Below the pieces are notes generated by a model, which searched no databases, was not told the origin of the DNA, and worked only from the letters and a program-made list of their open reading frames with translations. This document shows positions 32,010 to 42,663 of a DNA stretch of 64,000 bases, in pieces. The DNA lies in the NCBI RefSeq assembly GCF_033115175.1, contig NC_084840.1, forward strand, positions 76,151,179 to 76,215,178, written 5' to 3'. Position numbers and translations under genes: made by a program. The DNA is from Lepus europaeus. Taxonomy: Eukaryota > Chordata > Mammalia > Lagomorpha > Leporidae. How positions within the stretch are numbered: position 1 is the stretch's first letter; the number at the start of each line of letters is the position of its first letter.

Positions 32010-32415
32010 TTTTTTTTTGCGTGAAAGCTTTTACTTAATAAATATAAATTTCCTAGGTACTGCTTTTGGATTATAGCGGTTCTTCCCCCAGTACCCATCC
32101 TCCCACCCCCAAACCATCCCACCTCCTACTCCCTCTCCCATCCCATTCTTCATTAAGATTCATTTTTAATTATCTTTATTTACAGAACATCAATTCTATA
32201 CTAAGTAAGGATTTCAACAGTTTGCTCTCACACAGACACACAAAGTATAAAGTACTGTTTGAAGACTAGTTTTAACATTAATTCTCATAGTATAACTCAT
32301 TAAGTGTAGAGGTCCTACAGTGCACAGTGACTCCTGTTGTTGATTTAACAACTGACACTCTTATTTATGATGTCAGTGATTACCCGAGGCTCTTGTCGTG
32401 AACTGCCATCCACAC
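32010..32415 (-). mobile_element. L1 (rabbit type) 3' UTR fragment
   Basis: Minus-strand L1 3' UTR: AATAAATATAAATTTCC near the A-tail side, the polypyrimidine complement at 32081-32145, then the TTTAACATTAATTCTC block. More diverged than the copies at 1394 and 53701. Confidence 0.8.
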
Positions 32416-32910
32416 ACATTATCATCGTGGTGTTGAGACACTACCATGTTTGGTCCTACTGTTAAGACCAATCAATTCTAAGTTCTTATATACTCATTTG
32501 ACAAATATTTGGCGCTTTTCCCTAAGGAAAACCAAAACAGAATGCTCAGGGGTTTGGTCAGATAGACTACTGCCTAAAGGTTTACATTTGGCAGTTAAAA
32601 ATTAAGGCACCAAAGTGTACGCCCTGTTCTCTGGCAACAACCTACACATGCATTTATGAAAACAAAGTGGCTAATGATGTTCTGCTGAGTTCTCATCAGG
32701 TGCAAGACCAAAAGCATAAGGGGGAATATAAGACAACCAGGAGAACTGGTTCCCTTTCTGCCCACACCTCTCACTGCCTCACTGTGGTAGGAAAAGACAA
32801 GAGGACAAATAAAGTCTGTGCTCAAAGTCTCCACCTTGCTGCTTTGTGAGGTGTGGAGGCAAGGCAAGTTGACACACAGTACCCCATGAACCCCAAAAAT
32901 GTATGGCTAT
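32416..32910 (+). other. Intergenic unique segment
   Basis: No recognised repeat or gene. A 90-codon minus-strand frame has no recognisable family. Confidence 0.4.
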
Positions 32911-33083
32911 GGTTTGAGAGCAGCAGCTAGGACTATAAGAACTGAACTGCTCGAAGTAGGAAGAGCAAGAGGGAGCTTTAGACAGAGATCTGAGTTTCCC
33001 TTGGGTAAATGTGGCTTGAACAGGATCCAGATGATCCATGTGTGGTGAGACACAGTTAACTGAGGGCAGGAGCAGGCAGAACT
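32911..33083 (-). repeat. Dispersed ~175-base repeat, copy 2 (inverted)
   Basis: Reverse complement of 24853-25035 with scattered differences. A CSINE adjoins it at 33084. Confidence 0.65.
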
Positions 33084-33261
33084 TCCTATCCCATGTGAGT
33101 GCCAGTTTGAATCCCAGCTGCTCCACTTTCACTCCAGCTCTCTGCTGAGGCCTGGGAAAGCAGTGGAGGATGGCCCAAGTCCTTGGGAGAAGCTCCTGGC
33201 TTCGGACTGGTACAGCTCTGGCTGTTGAGACCATCTGGGGAGGGAACCAGCTGATGGAAGA

Positions 33262-33314
<53 letters not shown>

Positions 33315-33368
33315 CTGCCTCTCTGTGGCTCTGCATTTCAAATAAATAAATCTTTTCTTAAAAAAAGT
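33084..33368 (+). repeat. CSINE, 5'-truncated
   Basis: Begins at TATCCCATGTGAGTGCC, past the A box. Expanded CT run at 33266-33310; tail AAATAAATAAATC. Confidence 0.85.
33266..33310 (+). repeat. (TC)n microsatellite
   Basis: About 22 TC units in the CSINE CT segment. Confidence 0.9.
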
Positions 33369-35360
33369 TTCTCTTTCAGACATAATCACCCTGTGAAGTC
33401 TCTATGGATCAGAGTCTTACCCAAATTCTAATACAGTGTTGCTCAAACACAAAACAAACTCCAGGTTTTATAATCTATAAATATTTGGAGGCCCTCTGTT
33501 ACTGAAGCCCAAATTGGCTGATTCTGACTGATACAGGACTGTTCAGACATGCACAGACACTGTAGCTTCTGTGATGTGTAACAAAGCAGACCCCAGGCAC
33601 TAACTGGCACATGAGCCACTCTGTTCCACTGAAACAGTCCTTGTAGGCATTGTTCAGTTTCTCTTAATTAAAATGGTCACTTTTTCAAATAGCCTCTTCT
33701 TGCTGTAAGATGGTTTCCAGTAAAAGTGACTGTAGGATTCCAAGAAGTCTTATACGACCTCATGGCAATGGGGAAGAGTGCAGGCCCTCAAAGGTGCTGT
33801 CCTCTGCTTCTTCCAGATACAGATATTTTGATTTTCCACCTGGGACTCTCAGCTGGTGCCTGCTGTGGTCACAAACTGTGCCTGGGGCTCTCTGGGGGGC
33901 AACAACAACCAGAACTAAGTCCCTTCAGCCTTCTTAGACCATTCTGGGTTGTGTAAGACCCCCCTCGGCCAGCTGGTCTGCTTCTCTCTGATCACTCCTC
34001 ACCCCACTGTAGATAGCTCCCCTGCATACAGTCAGCTCCCGTGAGAAGCAACTTCCTGGACTCACAGCAAGTTTCTGGGTTCCAATTAGCAAGAGGAGCA
34101 AAAAGAGTGGCTCAGCGTCCAGTCGCTTTCCTCCTGAATGCACAACAGCTCTGGGCCTGCATGGCTGAGACTCTGACTGGTGCGGAAAAGATCAGAATGA
34201 AACAGGAGAGAAAAGGCAACTCAACAAGACCCAGCCTCTCTCTCCCTGCCCAACTATGTACCTGTCTTTGACCACAGGTCCCTACCCATCAGGAGCACAG
34301 AGCACCAGACCCTCACTGCAAAAGATGCCCTAGCACCCAGCGAGGGAGTTTCCCAAGCTGTGCATGCCTTGAAGAAGCATCCAGCACAGCCAACCAACTG
34401 ACTGACAGATGACCTTCCTGCGGAAGTGACTGCCATTTTGAACATGTCCCATGCAAAAGGAGCAACTGTGCCTGCACACAATGCTGTGCTGACTCCAAAT
34501 CAAGCTGCCATGTGCTGAGAGCAACAAGCAAGATACTTGAGAAGGCACAGCCAAGCTAAGCATACACACACATACACACACCCCTAGACCCTGTTTGGGT
34601 TAGCATCGGCCTCCTGTCAATCTCTATTGCAAGGGAGTCAAAAGCACTTCTTCCTAAGCAGCCAGTGAAGAAAACAGCCCCCCTTCCTTTCTCAACCTCC
34701 TCGCTGCCTGACGGAGGCGGATGGAGACTTAAAATCCCCACATCTGACCTGACCTGCCTCCCTGTTCTGTGCACAATCTCCAGGGCGAAGAAGACAGAGC
34801 TCCCCCCTCTGCCCCCACTCCCACCCCCCCACCCCCATCCTTGCTGTTGTCTGTGTGAGAGGACACAGGATTCCTTCCACTTGGGGGGTCACCAAATAAT
34901 CAGCCTCAAGTGGGAGTTGCTCAAGGAACGCTTTGTCTGTGGCAAGAAAAGACGGCAATGGGAGCATACAACCCCCTCCAGAAACTGCCTCCTTGAGAAG
35001 TCTTTTGCCAGAGCTTTTGCAGCAAGGTTTAGCGAGTATCCAGGATGTACAGAAAGGGAGCCGCACCACCCTTCCTGCTCCAGCAACATGTATCTTCATA
35101 CATCCTGTGTTGGAAGCTTTGACTCAGACTGGATTCTTGCAGCCTCCTTGGTTGACTCCTGGTCTGGCACCTTCTGAGTACAATGTTGCAAGATAAATGC
35201 TTCCAAGAAACAAGCTCTGATGAGTAAGCTGTTACAGATTCTCACCCCCTGTTCTTGTGCCTGCCTCTTGCCTAAGTGCTAAAAACTCTTGGTTGTATAT
35301 GGATCTCATAAATTAAACTCTAAAGGCTAACCAGCAAACCTGACACTTGATACGTTAAAG
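33369..35360 (+). other. Two-kilobase unassigned intergenic block
   Basis: The longest repeat-poor stretch between the two receptor genes. It holds several mid-sized open frames (longest 170 codons at 34665-35177, Pro/His-rich from a C-rich run), a C-rich tract at 34802-34848 and a CATACACACACA run at 34559. None of the frames resembles a family I know. It could be decayed retroelement DNA, a non-coding exon or regulatory sequence. Confidence 0.4.
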
Positions 35361-35930
35361 GGGCATTGATGGCAATTCTTTCCCAAGACAGCAGCCTGGT
35401 TGAAAAGCCTCGTGATAATTTAGCTTCAAAATCCCATAATTATCCTCTTAGAAAATTTTTAAGAGACTATTCAAAACTATGTGTATATAAATATACTCTC
35501 ATACAAATATCTTTACACTACAGCTTTATTCACAATTGCCAAAAACTAAACAACCGCGTGCCTGTATACTGGAGAAAGATGGACAACTTATATATTCATG
35601 CAGTGGACTACCACTTAGCAACAGAAAGGAACTAGTGACATACACCGTAGGAGAAACCTCAAAAACATCATTCTGAGCAAAACAAATCACATATGAAGAC
35701 TACACACACTGTGTGATTCTATTTATATGCTTTTATAACAGACAAAACTCATCTATGGTAAAAGCAATCAGAACAATGGTTGCCAGGGACAGGGATAATG
35801 TGGGAGTTGATGGGGAAGGGACACTAGAGATCTTTCTGGAATTATGGAAATATCCTACAACTTGATAGAGGTAAGGGTATATGCATTTGTCAAAACATCT
35901 TATGTAAAGTAGATCTCAATTAAAAACTTT
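35361..35930 (+). mobile_element. Ancient L1 3' end (L1M type)
   Basis: TTTATTCACAATTGCCAAAA, AACATCATTCTGAGCAAAAC and CAATGGTTGCCAGGGACAGG, sense orientation, heavily mutated. Confidence 0.75.
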
Positions 35931-36012
35931 AATGCTAATTTGAACATCAGAAGCTAGCACTGTAGGGGATTCATGAACAGAGACAAGACACCAAGGCCTT
36001 TTAACAGGGAGT

Positions 36013-36352
36013 GTGGGCCAGCGCCGTGGCTTAACAGGCTAATCCTCCGCCTTGCGGCGCCAGCACACCAGGTTCTAGTCCCGGCTGGGGCTCTGGATTC
36101 TATCCCGGTTGCCCCTCTTCCAGGCCAGCTCTCTGCTATGGCCCGGGAGTGCAGTGGAGGATGGCCCAAGTGCTTGGGCCCTGCACCCGCATGGGAGACT
36201 GGGAGAAGCACCTGGCTCCTGGCTTCGGATCAGCACGATGCACTGGCCGCAGTGGCCATTGGAGGGTGAACCAAAGGCAAAAAGGAAGACCTTTCTCTCT
36301 GTCTCTCTCCCACTATCCACTCTGCCTGTCAAGAAAAAAAAAAAAAAAAAAA
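36013..36352 (+). repeat. CSINE
   Basis: Near-consensus, A tail of about 20. Host ACAGGGAGTGT / ACAGTGAGTGT at the two ends. Confidence 0.9.
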
Positions 36353-36391
36353 CAGTGAGTGTGACAGGTGACTCAAAAGTTTAAATTGTCT

Positions 36392-36715
36392 GGGGCCAGC
36401 GCTGTGGCCCAGTGGGTTAATCTTCCATCTGAGGCATCAGAATCCTACCCGTTGTAGTCCTGGCTGCTCCACTTACAATCCAGCTCTCTTCTGTGGCCTG
36501 GGAAAGCAGTAGAAGATGGCCCAAGCACTTGGGATCCTGCACCTGCGTGGGAGACCCGGAAGAAGCACTTGGCCCTTGGTTTCAGATTGGCCCAGTTGTG
36601 GCTGTTGCAGCCATTTGAGGAGTGAACCAGTGGCTGGAAGACCTTTCCTTCTGTCTCTCCCTCTCACTGTCTATAACTCTACCTGTCAAGTACATAAATA
36701 AAATCTTAAGAAAAA
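36392..36715 (+). repeat. CSINE
   Basis: Full-length. Host GTTTAAATTGTCT precedes the head (ending 36391) and follows the tail (from 36719). Confidence 0.9.
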
Positions 36716-36799
36716 ATGTTTAAATTGTCTACAAGGTATAGCACACTTGAGCGGTTATAGGCTATAGGTTATTTTGCTTGGTTGTTTTAAAAGCAGGGC

Positions 36800-37127
36800 C
36801 GTTCTTCATAAGAAAAAAATGCTGATTTGTAACTGGCCTGTTTCTGGCTTCTGTATCTCTGCTTGATAACGGCCAAGGCCACCAGACTATGGTTTCTCCT
36901 GCACTCTCCCAGCTGCAGCCACAAGATAACACAGGTGGCGTCAAGGTCAGTGATTAAATGACTGATAAGAAAAGTAGGTTTTGCCTTTAAAAACCCCACC
37001 TCCACTGCAACTGGGGCTGTCTTCTTCAGACTTGCTCTGTGAGAAAGGCAGTCGCCAGCTGGCTAATAAAGACTCCTAATTTGATCTCAAAGTCTTGCTG
37101 TGTTTTTAATTTGTGTGTCCCACAACA
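36800..37127 (+). mobile_element. Endogenous retrovirus LTR (solo, gammaretrovirus-like)
   Basis: U3-like sequence, then a TATA-like TTTAAAAA (36986), CTTGCTCTGTGAG, an AATAAA signal at 37065 and a terminal CCCACAACA at 37121-37127. This is the arrangement of a retroviral U3-R-U5. The 5' boundary and a target-site duplication could not be found. No internal retroviral genes are adjacent. Confidence 0.6.
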
Positions 37128-37142
37128 GAAGTAGTTGTTTAT

Positions 37143-37458
37143 TTTTTTAAAGGTTTTATTTATTTATTTGAGAAGTAGAGTTACAGTTAGAGAGAGACAG
37201 AGAGAAAGGTCTTGCTTCCATTGGTTCACTCCTTAAATAGCTGCAATGGCCAGAGCTACGCCAATATGAAGCCAGGAGCCAGGTGCTTTTTCCTGGTCTC
37301 CCATGCAGGTGCAGGGTCCAAGGACTTGGGCCATCTTCTGCTGCTTTCCCAGGCCATAGCAGAGAGATGGATGCAAAATGGAGCAGCCAGGACTAGGTGC
37401 CCATATGGGATGCCAGCACCACAGGCAGAGGATTAACCTACGGTGCCATAGTGCTGGC
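37143..37458 (-). repeat. CSINE
   Basis: Minus copy, from the T-rich tail complement to GGTGCCATAGTGCTGGC. Confidence 0.88.
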
Positions 37459-37578
37459 TCAAAATATTCCTATTTTTTACTTAGGATTTCCTTTATACTT
37501 TTTACTGATATTCTGCCTTCATCTTTCATAGTGATGACCATGTTTCTGTGTTTCTGTGTGTAGCACATCTTTAAGCAT

Positions 37579-37895
37579 TTTTTTTATTAGACACTTAGAG
37601 TTATAGACAGTGAGAGAGAGAGAGACAGAGAGAAAAGTCTTCCTTCCGTTGGTTCACTCCCCGAATGGCCGCTATGGCTGGCGCTGCACCGATCTGAAGC
37701 CAGGAGCCAGGTGCTTCTTCCTGGTCTCCCATGTGAGTCCAGGTGCCCAAGCACTTGGGCCATCCTCCACTGCCTTCCCAGGCCACAGAGAGAGTTGGAC
37801 TGGAAGAGGAGCAACCGGGACTAGAACCCTGTGCCCATATGTGATGCTGGCACCACAGGTGGAGGATTAGCCAAGTGAGCCATGGCGCCGGCCCC
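37579..37895 (-). repeat. CSINE inside L1 ORF1
   Basis: Target-site duplication TCTTTAAGCAT at 37568-37578 and 37896-37906. Confidence 0.93.
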
Positions 37896-38062
37896 TCTTT
37901 AAGCATCTTTTGTAAGGTTATATGAGTGGTAACAAATTCTTTCAATTTCTGTTTGTTATGGAAGGTCTTTATTTCACCTTCATTCATAAATGAGAGCTAT
38001 GAGTCTGAGATGCTCTGAAAGTTTTCTGGTGTTTCCCTTTTGCATATTTTTGTAACTTTTCT

Positions 38063-38389
38063 TTCTTTTTTTTAAAAAGATTTATTTATTTATTTGAAAG
38101 TCAGAGTTACACAGAGAGAGGAGAGGCAGACAGAGAGAGAGAGGTCTTCCATCTGATGGTTCACTCCCCAATTGACCGCAATGGCCTGAGCTGTGCTGAT
38201 CTGAAGACAGGAGCCAGGAGCTTCTTCCATGTCTCCTACACAGGTGCAGGGGTCCAAGCACGTGGGCCATCTTCTACTGCTTTCCCAGGCCACAGAAAAG
38301 AGCTGGATCGGAAGTGGAGCAGCCAGGTCTTGAATCGGCGCCCATATAAGATCAGGATGTTAACCCACTGTGCCATAGCACCAGCCCCT
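38063..38389 (-). repeat. CSINE inside the same L1
   Basis: Minus copy, from AAAAAGATTTATTTATTTAT to GCCATAGCACCAGCCCC. Confidence 0.88.
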
Positions 38390-38602
38390 AAAATCTCAAT
38401 TTCATGGGAAATTTTCATTCATTTCATGTATGGGTTTCTTTAATTCATGGATTTGCTTCTGATAACTTCTAAGTAATCCTACAATCAATGTTTTGAATTC
38501 CACTTCTGACATTTCTTCATATTTACATTCTAGTAGTGAAGTGTTGTTGTGTTCCTTTTGGGGTGTCATGTTGTCTTTCTTATTCTTGTTTCTTGAATTT
38601 CT

Positions 38603-38704
38603 TTTTTTTTTTTTGTTAGCCAGGATTTTTTTTTATTATTTCTATTTAGTAAATATAAATTTCCAAAGTACAGTTTATGGATTACAATGGCTTCCCTCCC
38701 CCAA
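38603..38704 (-). mobile_element. 102-bp L1 3'-end insertion with split A tail
   Basis: Only the last ~70 bases of an L1 3' UTR plus tail. Target-site duplication TTGTTTCTTGAATTTCT at 38586-38602 and 38705-38721. Between the two A tracts is an 11-12-base non-A insert. Confidence 0.85.
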
Positions 38705-39814
38705 TTGTTTCTTGAATTTCTGTGGCATTTGTGGAGATACTTGTTGTTGTCCCACAACCCTCATGATGGTTTTTATGCCTCTGTGGCTTAGTGAAGTGTC
38801 TGTTCTTTCAGTGAATCCCCTGGGGCATGTGCTGGGTTTGGCCAGGGAGCTCTGTTTAGTGCTCTAGGATAAGGGCAGTGTCCAAGGTGACACCCAAGTT
38901 GGGCATGGTAAATCTTTTTTTGTCTTCAGAGGGGAGGGTTTGATAAGCTCTGCTGGCATAGTCTCACACCCACCTCTCCTCCTCCAATACCTGGGCACTA
39001 GCCCCAGTGGGTGCAATATTCATCCACGCTGCCACAAGAACCACACAAAGGATCCACGCAGTCCTGAGCATTAGCCTAGACCTTGCAGCAGTGACTCTCA
39101 CCAGGCAATCAGGGAGCCCTGAGCATGTGGAGCCACCAACAGTGACTGCTCTGAGATCCAGCCACGCCCTCTGCCCTCCTGTGCAGCCACAGTGCTTTCA
39201 CAGTCTGTCCCAGCACACAAGGCTCCCACAGTCACAAGCACCCAGCCCCCTGTCAAATCTCCTGGCTAGACTCAGGCATCTCCTCTTAGCTGGCTGCTGG
39301 CAAGTGGACACAAGCTGGTGCAGCTGCTACATATGTCCAAAAATGGCTCCTGCCCTCTCTCAGCTAGTTACAGGATGCCCATGCTGGATGGCTGGGGAGA
39401 GAGAAATGCGCCTCTCTGGTTTTTTCCCCTTTTTTGGCAGGTCCACTGTCCCGCACTGGGCTCCAAGCCAGACTCATGCTAGGCCCTTCCCGCAGCTTTA
39501 TTGCCAGTGGTTTGGGCTGCTGCAGTCTGGTCTCACTTCATTCTCCAAAGCTGGTTCTGAGGCTCTCAGCTGCTGGGGTCCTGAGTTGTGTGTGTCCACA
39601 CCCTCCATGTAGATCTGCAGTTTTCCTTTAATTTGTGTGGAGCTTCCCCTGTGGGTTTCTCCTTAACTCTTCCCCGAGATTGCACTCTCTGCACTTTTTT
39701 TTTAAACTATCTTCCCCTAGACAACAGCAGTAAGCTCCTCCCTATTCCACCATCTTGGAATCTCTCTGAGCGCCTCTTCTACAACCGAAGTTTCCAGGTT
39801 GCAGTGGTGTCTTA

Positions 39815-40215
39815 GGCCATTTTGTGCTGCTACAACAACTTACCTGGGGCTGAGTGATTCATAGTGCGCAAGCGTTTATTTGGTTTGTGGATTTTAGAGG
39901 CTGAGAAGTAGCACAAGCACAGTGCCAGCGTCTGCTGAGGGATCTTGTGCTGCTTCATCCCATGGCAGAAGGCAGAAGGACACAAAAGGGCTTGAGTGAG
40001 AGAGTGAGTGAGGGTCAAAGTCGCTTTTACCGATTCCACTCTCAAGATGACTAGCCCACTTTTGCACAGTGACGTGGAAACTCTCAAGACTCAATCATTT
40101 TATGAGGCCCCCTTGAATACTGCTGCATATGTGTCCAACATATGAATCTTGGGGGACACATTGAACCCAAAAATCTTGTGAGTTATAGGAGTTATGGACC
40201 TCAAAATTCATTTCT
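39815..40215 (-). mobile_element. MaLR-type LTR, antisense
   Basis: CCATTTTGTGCTGCTACAAC, ATCCCATGGCAGAAGGCAGA and AATCTTGGGGGACACATTGA are antisense phrases of MST/MLT-type LTRs. Confidence 0.7.
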
Positions 40216-40377
40216 CCCTGTATTTTAGGAGTGTATCTGAAAAGATGGAATTCAAATTTAAAAGTATATAAGCCTAGGTCCCGGTGGTTTTTTTTTTTTT
40301 TTTTTTTGGTAAGGATGAATATGGCTGCTTACCATAGAACAGAGCTTCTTATCCCTACTTTGACCACTTAGTCCTTT

Positions 40378-40697
40378 TTTTTTTTTTTGACAGGCATAGT
40401 TAGACAGTGAGAGAGAGAGAGAGAGACAGAGAGAGAAAGGTCTTCCTTCCATTGGTTCACCCCCCAAATGGCAGCTAACGACGGCAGTACTGAGCCGATC
40501 TGAAGCCAGGAGCCAGGTGCTTCCTCTGGGTCTCCCATGTGGGTGCAGGGCCCAAGCACTTGGGCCATCCTCCACTGCACTCCCGGGCCACCGCAGAGAG
40601 CTGGACTGGAAGAGGAGCAACCGGGACCAGAACCCAGCGCCCACATGGGATGCAGGTGCTGCAGGCAGAGAATTAGCCAAGTGAGCCTTGGTGCCTG
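40378..40697 (-). repeat. CSINE
   Basis: Target-site duplication GACCACTTAGTCCTTT at 40362-40377 and 40698-40713. Confidence 0.92.
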
Positions 40698-40799
40698 ACC
40701 ACTTAGTCCTTTATTATGCAAATGTGGAGCATTGAAGCATCTATGGCCCCAAGGAAAGCAGGTAACAAGACCTTTAATCAACTATGAAAATCTACCTCT

Positions 40800-41225
40800 G
40801 TTAAATCAGCTTTTCATCGCTATAACCAGAATACAGGAGAGAAGCTGATTATGAAGGAAGGAGCTTTACCTTGGAGTTGCATAGTCCAAGTTCTGGTGGC
40901 CCTAGCAGTCTGCTGTTTCTAATGAGGCCAGAAGATGATGGAACATGTATGGAACAAGGACCACAGGATGGCCAGGATGCACAGAGACCAGGCCAAACTC
41001 AATTTTTGTAACCAACCTTCCCATGAGAACTACTTTGCAAAGGTATGCCCTCAATGCCCTAAGGCTCTCTCACTAGGCTCACCTCCCAGATACCATAGCT
41101 GCATCAAATCTGTACCCTTAATCCACCAACCATTGACATTCATCTGTTATCCATTAACATAACCCTCTGGGGACCCAGCTCCAACACACATGAGCCTTTG
41201 GAGACATTCAAACTAATGTCCAAAT
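40800..41225 (-). mobile_element. Probable ERVL/MaLR LTR relic, antisense
   Basis: Ends with GGAGACATTCAAACTAATGTC and has LTR-like AAGGTATGCCCTCAATGCCC, in the order of antisense ERVL-type LTRs. Weak. Confidence 0.35.
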
Positions 41226-41253
41226 CATAATGGTATCCTTCTAATATCTTTTA

Positions 41254-41940
41254 TTTATTTACTTTTAAAAAAAAGAGTTATTGGCCGGCGCCATGGCTCA
41301 ATAGGCTAATCCTCCACCTGCAGCACCGGCACCCCGGGTTCTAGTCCCAGTTGGGGCGTCGGATTCTGTCCCGGTTGCCCCTCTTCCAGGCCAGCTCTCT
41401 GCTGTGGCCCAGGAGTGCAGTGGAGGATTGCCCAAGTGCTTGGGCCCTGCACCCCATGGGAGACCAGGAGAAGCACCTGGCTCCTGGCTTCGGATCAACA
41501 TGGTGTGCCAGCCACAGCACAACAGCCACAGTGGCCATTGGGGGGTGAACCAACGGAAAAGGAAGACCTTTCTCTCTGTCTCTCTCTCTCATTGTCCACT
41601 CTGCCTGTCAAAAAATAAATATAAAATAAAATAAAGTGTAATTTATTTGTTTGAAAATCCGAGTTACAGACAGGCAGAGGTGGGGCAGAGAGGTCTTCTG
41701 TCCACTGGTTCACTCCCCGGATGCCACAATGGCAGGAGCTGGGCCAATCCGCAGCCGGGAGCTAGGAGCTTCTTTTGGGTGTCTCATGCAGGTGTAGGGG
41801 CTCAAGGACTTGGGCCATCTTCCACTGCTTTCCTAGGCCATAGCAGAGAGCTGGTTTGGAAGTAAAGCAGCCGGGACTCAAACCGGTGCCCATATGGGAT
41901 GCCGGCACTGCGGGTAGTGGCTTTACCCACTACCGACCCC
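41254..41940 (-). repeat. CSINE split by a younger CSINE
   Basis: Tail side at 41254-41280 and body at 41637-41940. Target-site duplication CTAATATCTTTTA at 41241-41253 and 41941-41953 brackets the whole stack. Confidence 0.88.
41281..41636 (+). repeat. CSINE nested in another CSINE
   Basis: Full-length plus copy with head GGCCGGCGCCATGGCTC, inserted in the A-tail end of the minus copy. Confidence 0.9.
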
Positions 41941-41953
41941 CTAATATCTTTTA

Positions 41954-42663
41954 AATTGCATTGTTTCTAAGGTGACCACAAGTAAGTTTCCAAAGGAGTT
42001 TTCTAAGCAAAGAACTGACAGCCAGAGCCCTCCTGCTCTTTTGAGGTTCAGCGTATGTAGAACTTGTCCAGTATATTAAAATGATCTGAATGAGCTATGC
42101 CAATGGAAGAAGATATTACAAGTTTCAACACAGCATAAAGGAACAAGGAATCTGTTCTGGAGGTCCAGGCCTCAAGCCGTGTCTGACTATTTGTGGGAAT
42201 GGCTAGATCTAGTACAGCAAAGAAATATGCCTAGCCTAATAAACATGTTTTAGTCAGTAATATCCAGCCAAGAAAACAGAAACTTCTCTTTGTATTCCAA
42301 CAGAAGATTTAATACAGGAAATTGATTATAAAAGTTTTAGAAGAGCAAAAGTGGGATTAAATACAGAGCAGGTATTATAGGAAGTCCTACTCACCAATGA
42401 TTTCTGTTGCAAAAAGTAGTTTCCAGATCCCATGAGCACACACTTGCTGCTACAGGTGTGGTTAGAGCCAGCACTGCTCCCTGGGAGGTGGCACTCCTGC
42501 TAATGTCGAGGAGCCTGGAAGCTCTGGTTGTGACTGTGGAGGAATGGTCAGAGACGCAACGCTGCCTGCTCTGGAGACGAAGGGAGAGGACCATCAGCCC
42601 ATGGAGCACAGACAACCCCTAGAAGCTGAGGAAGAGGAAGTGGATTATCCTGCTGCTCTCAAC
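41954..42663 (+). other. Intergenic, old repeat remnants
   Basis: AT-rich unique DNA, then from about 42,255 a decayed repeat-like stretch (CCAGCCAAGAAAACAGAAAC). No gene. Confidence 0.4.

Larger units (their letters stand above)
37480..39770 (-). mobile_element. Old L1 with its 5' end: ORF1 pieces and 5' UTR, interrupted
   Basis: The 5' terminus is at about 39,770 (minus-strand CCAAGATGGTGGAATAGGGA, the YY1-type L1 start). Then a decayed 5' UTR down to about 38,500. An ORF1 C-terminal fragment lies at 37,900-37,990 (NEGEIKTFHNKQKLKEF), continuing at 37,515-37,578 as the ORF1 end. It is broken by CSINEs at 37579 and 38063 and by a tiny L1 insertion at 38603. Confidence 0.75.

Noticed and set aside
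34665..35177. 170-codon plus-strand frame as a new gene
   Set aside because: Composition is driven by a C-rich run. No signal peptide, domain or splice logic supports it, and an overlapping frame looks equally open.
36800..37127. A retained endogenous provirus
   Set aside because: Only one LTR-like unit is present; no gag, pol or env sequence adjoins it on either side.
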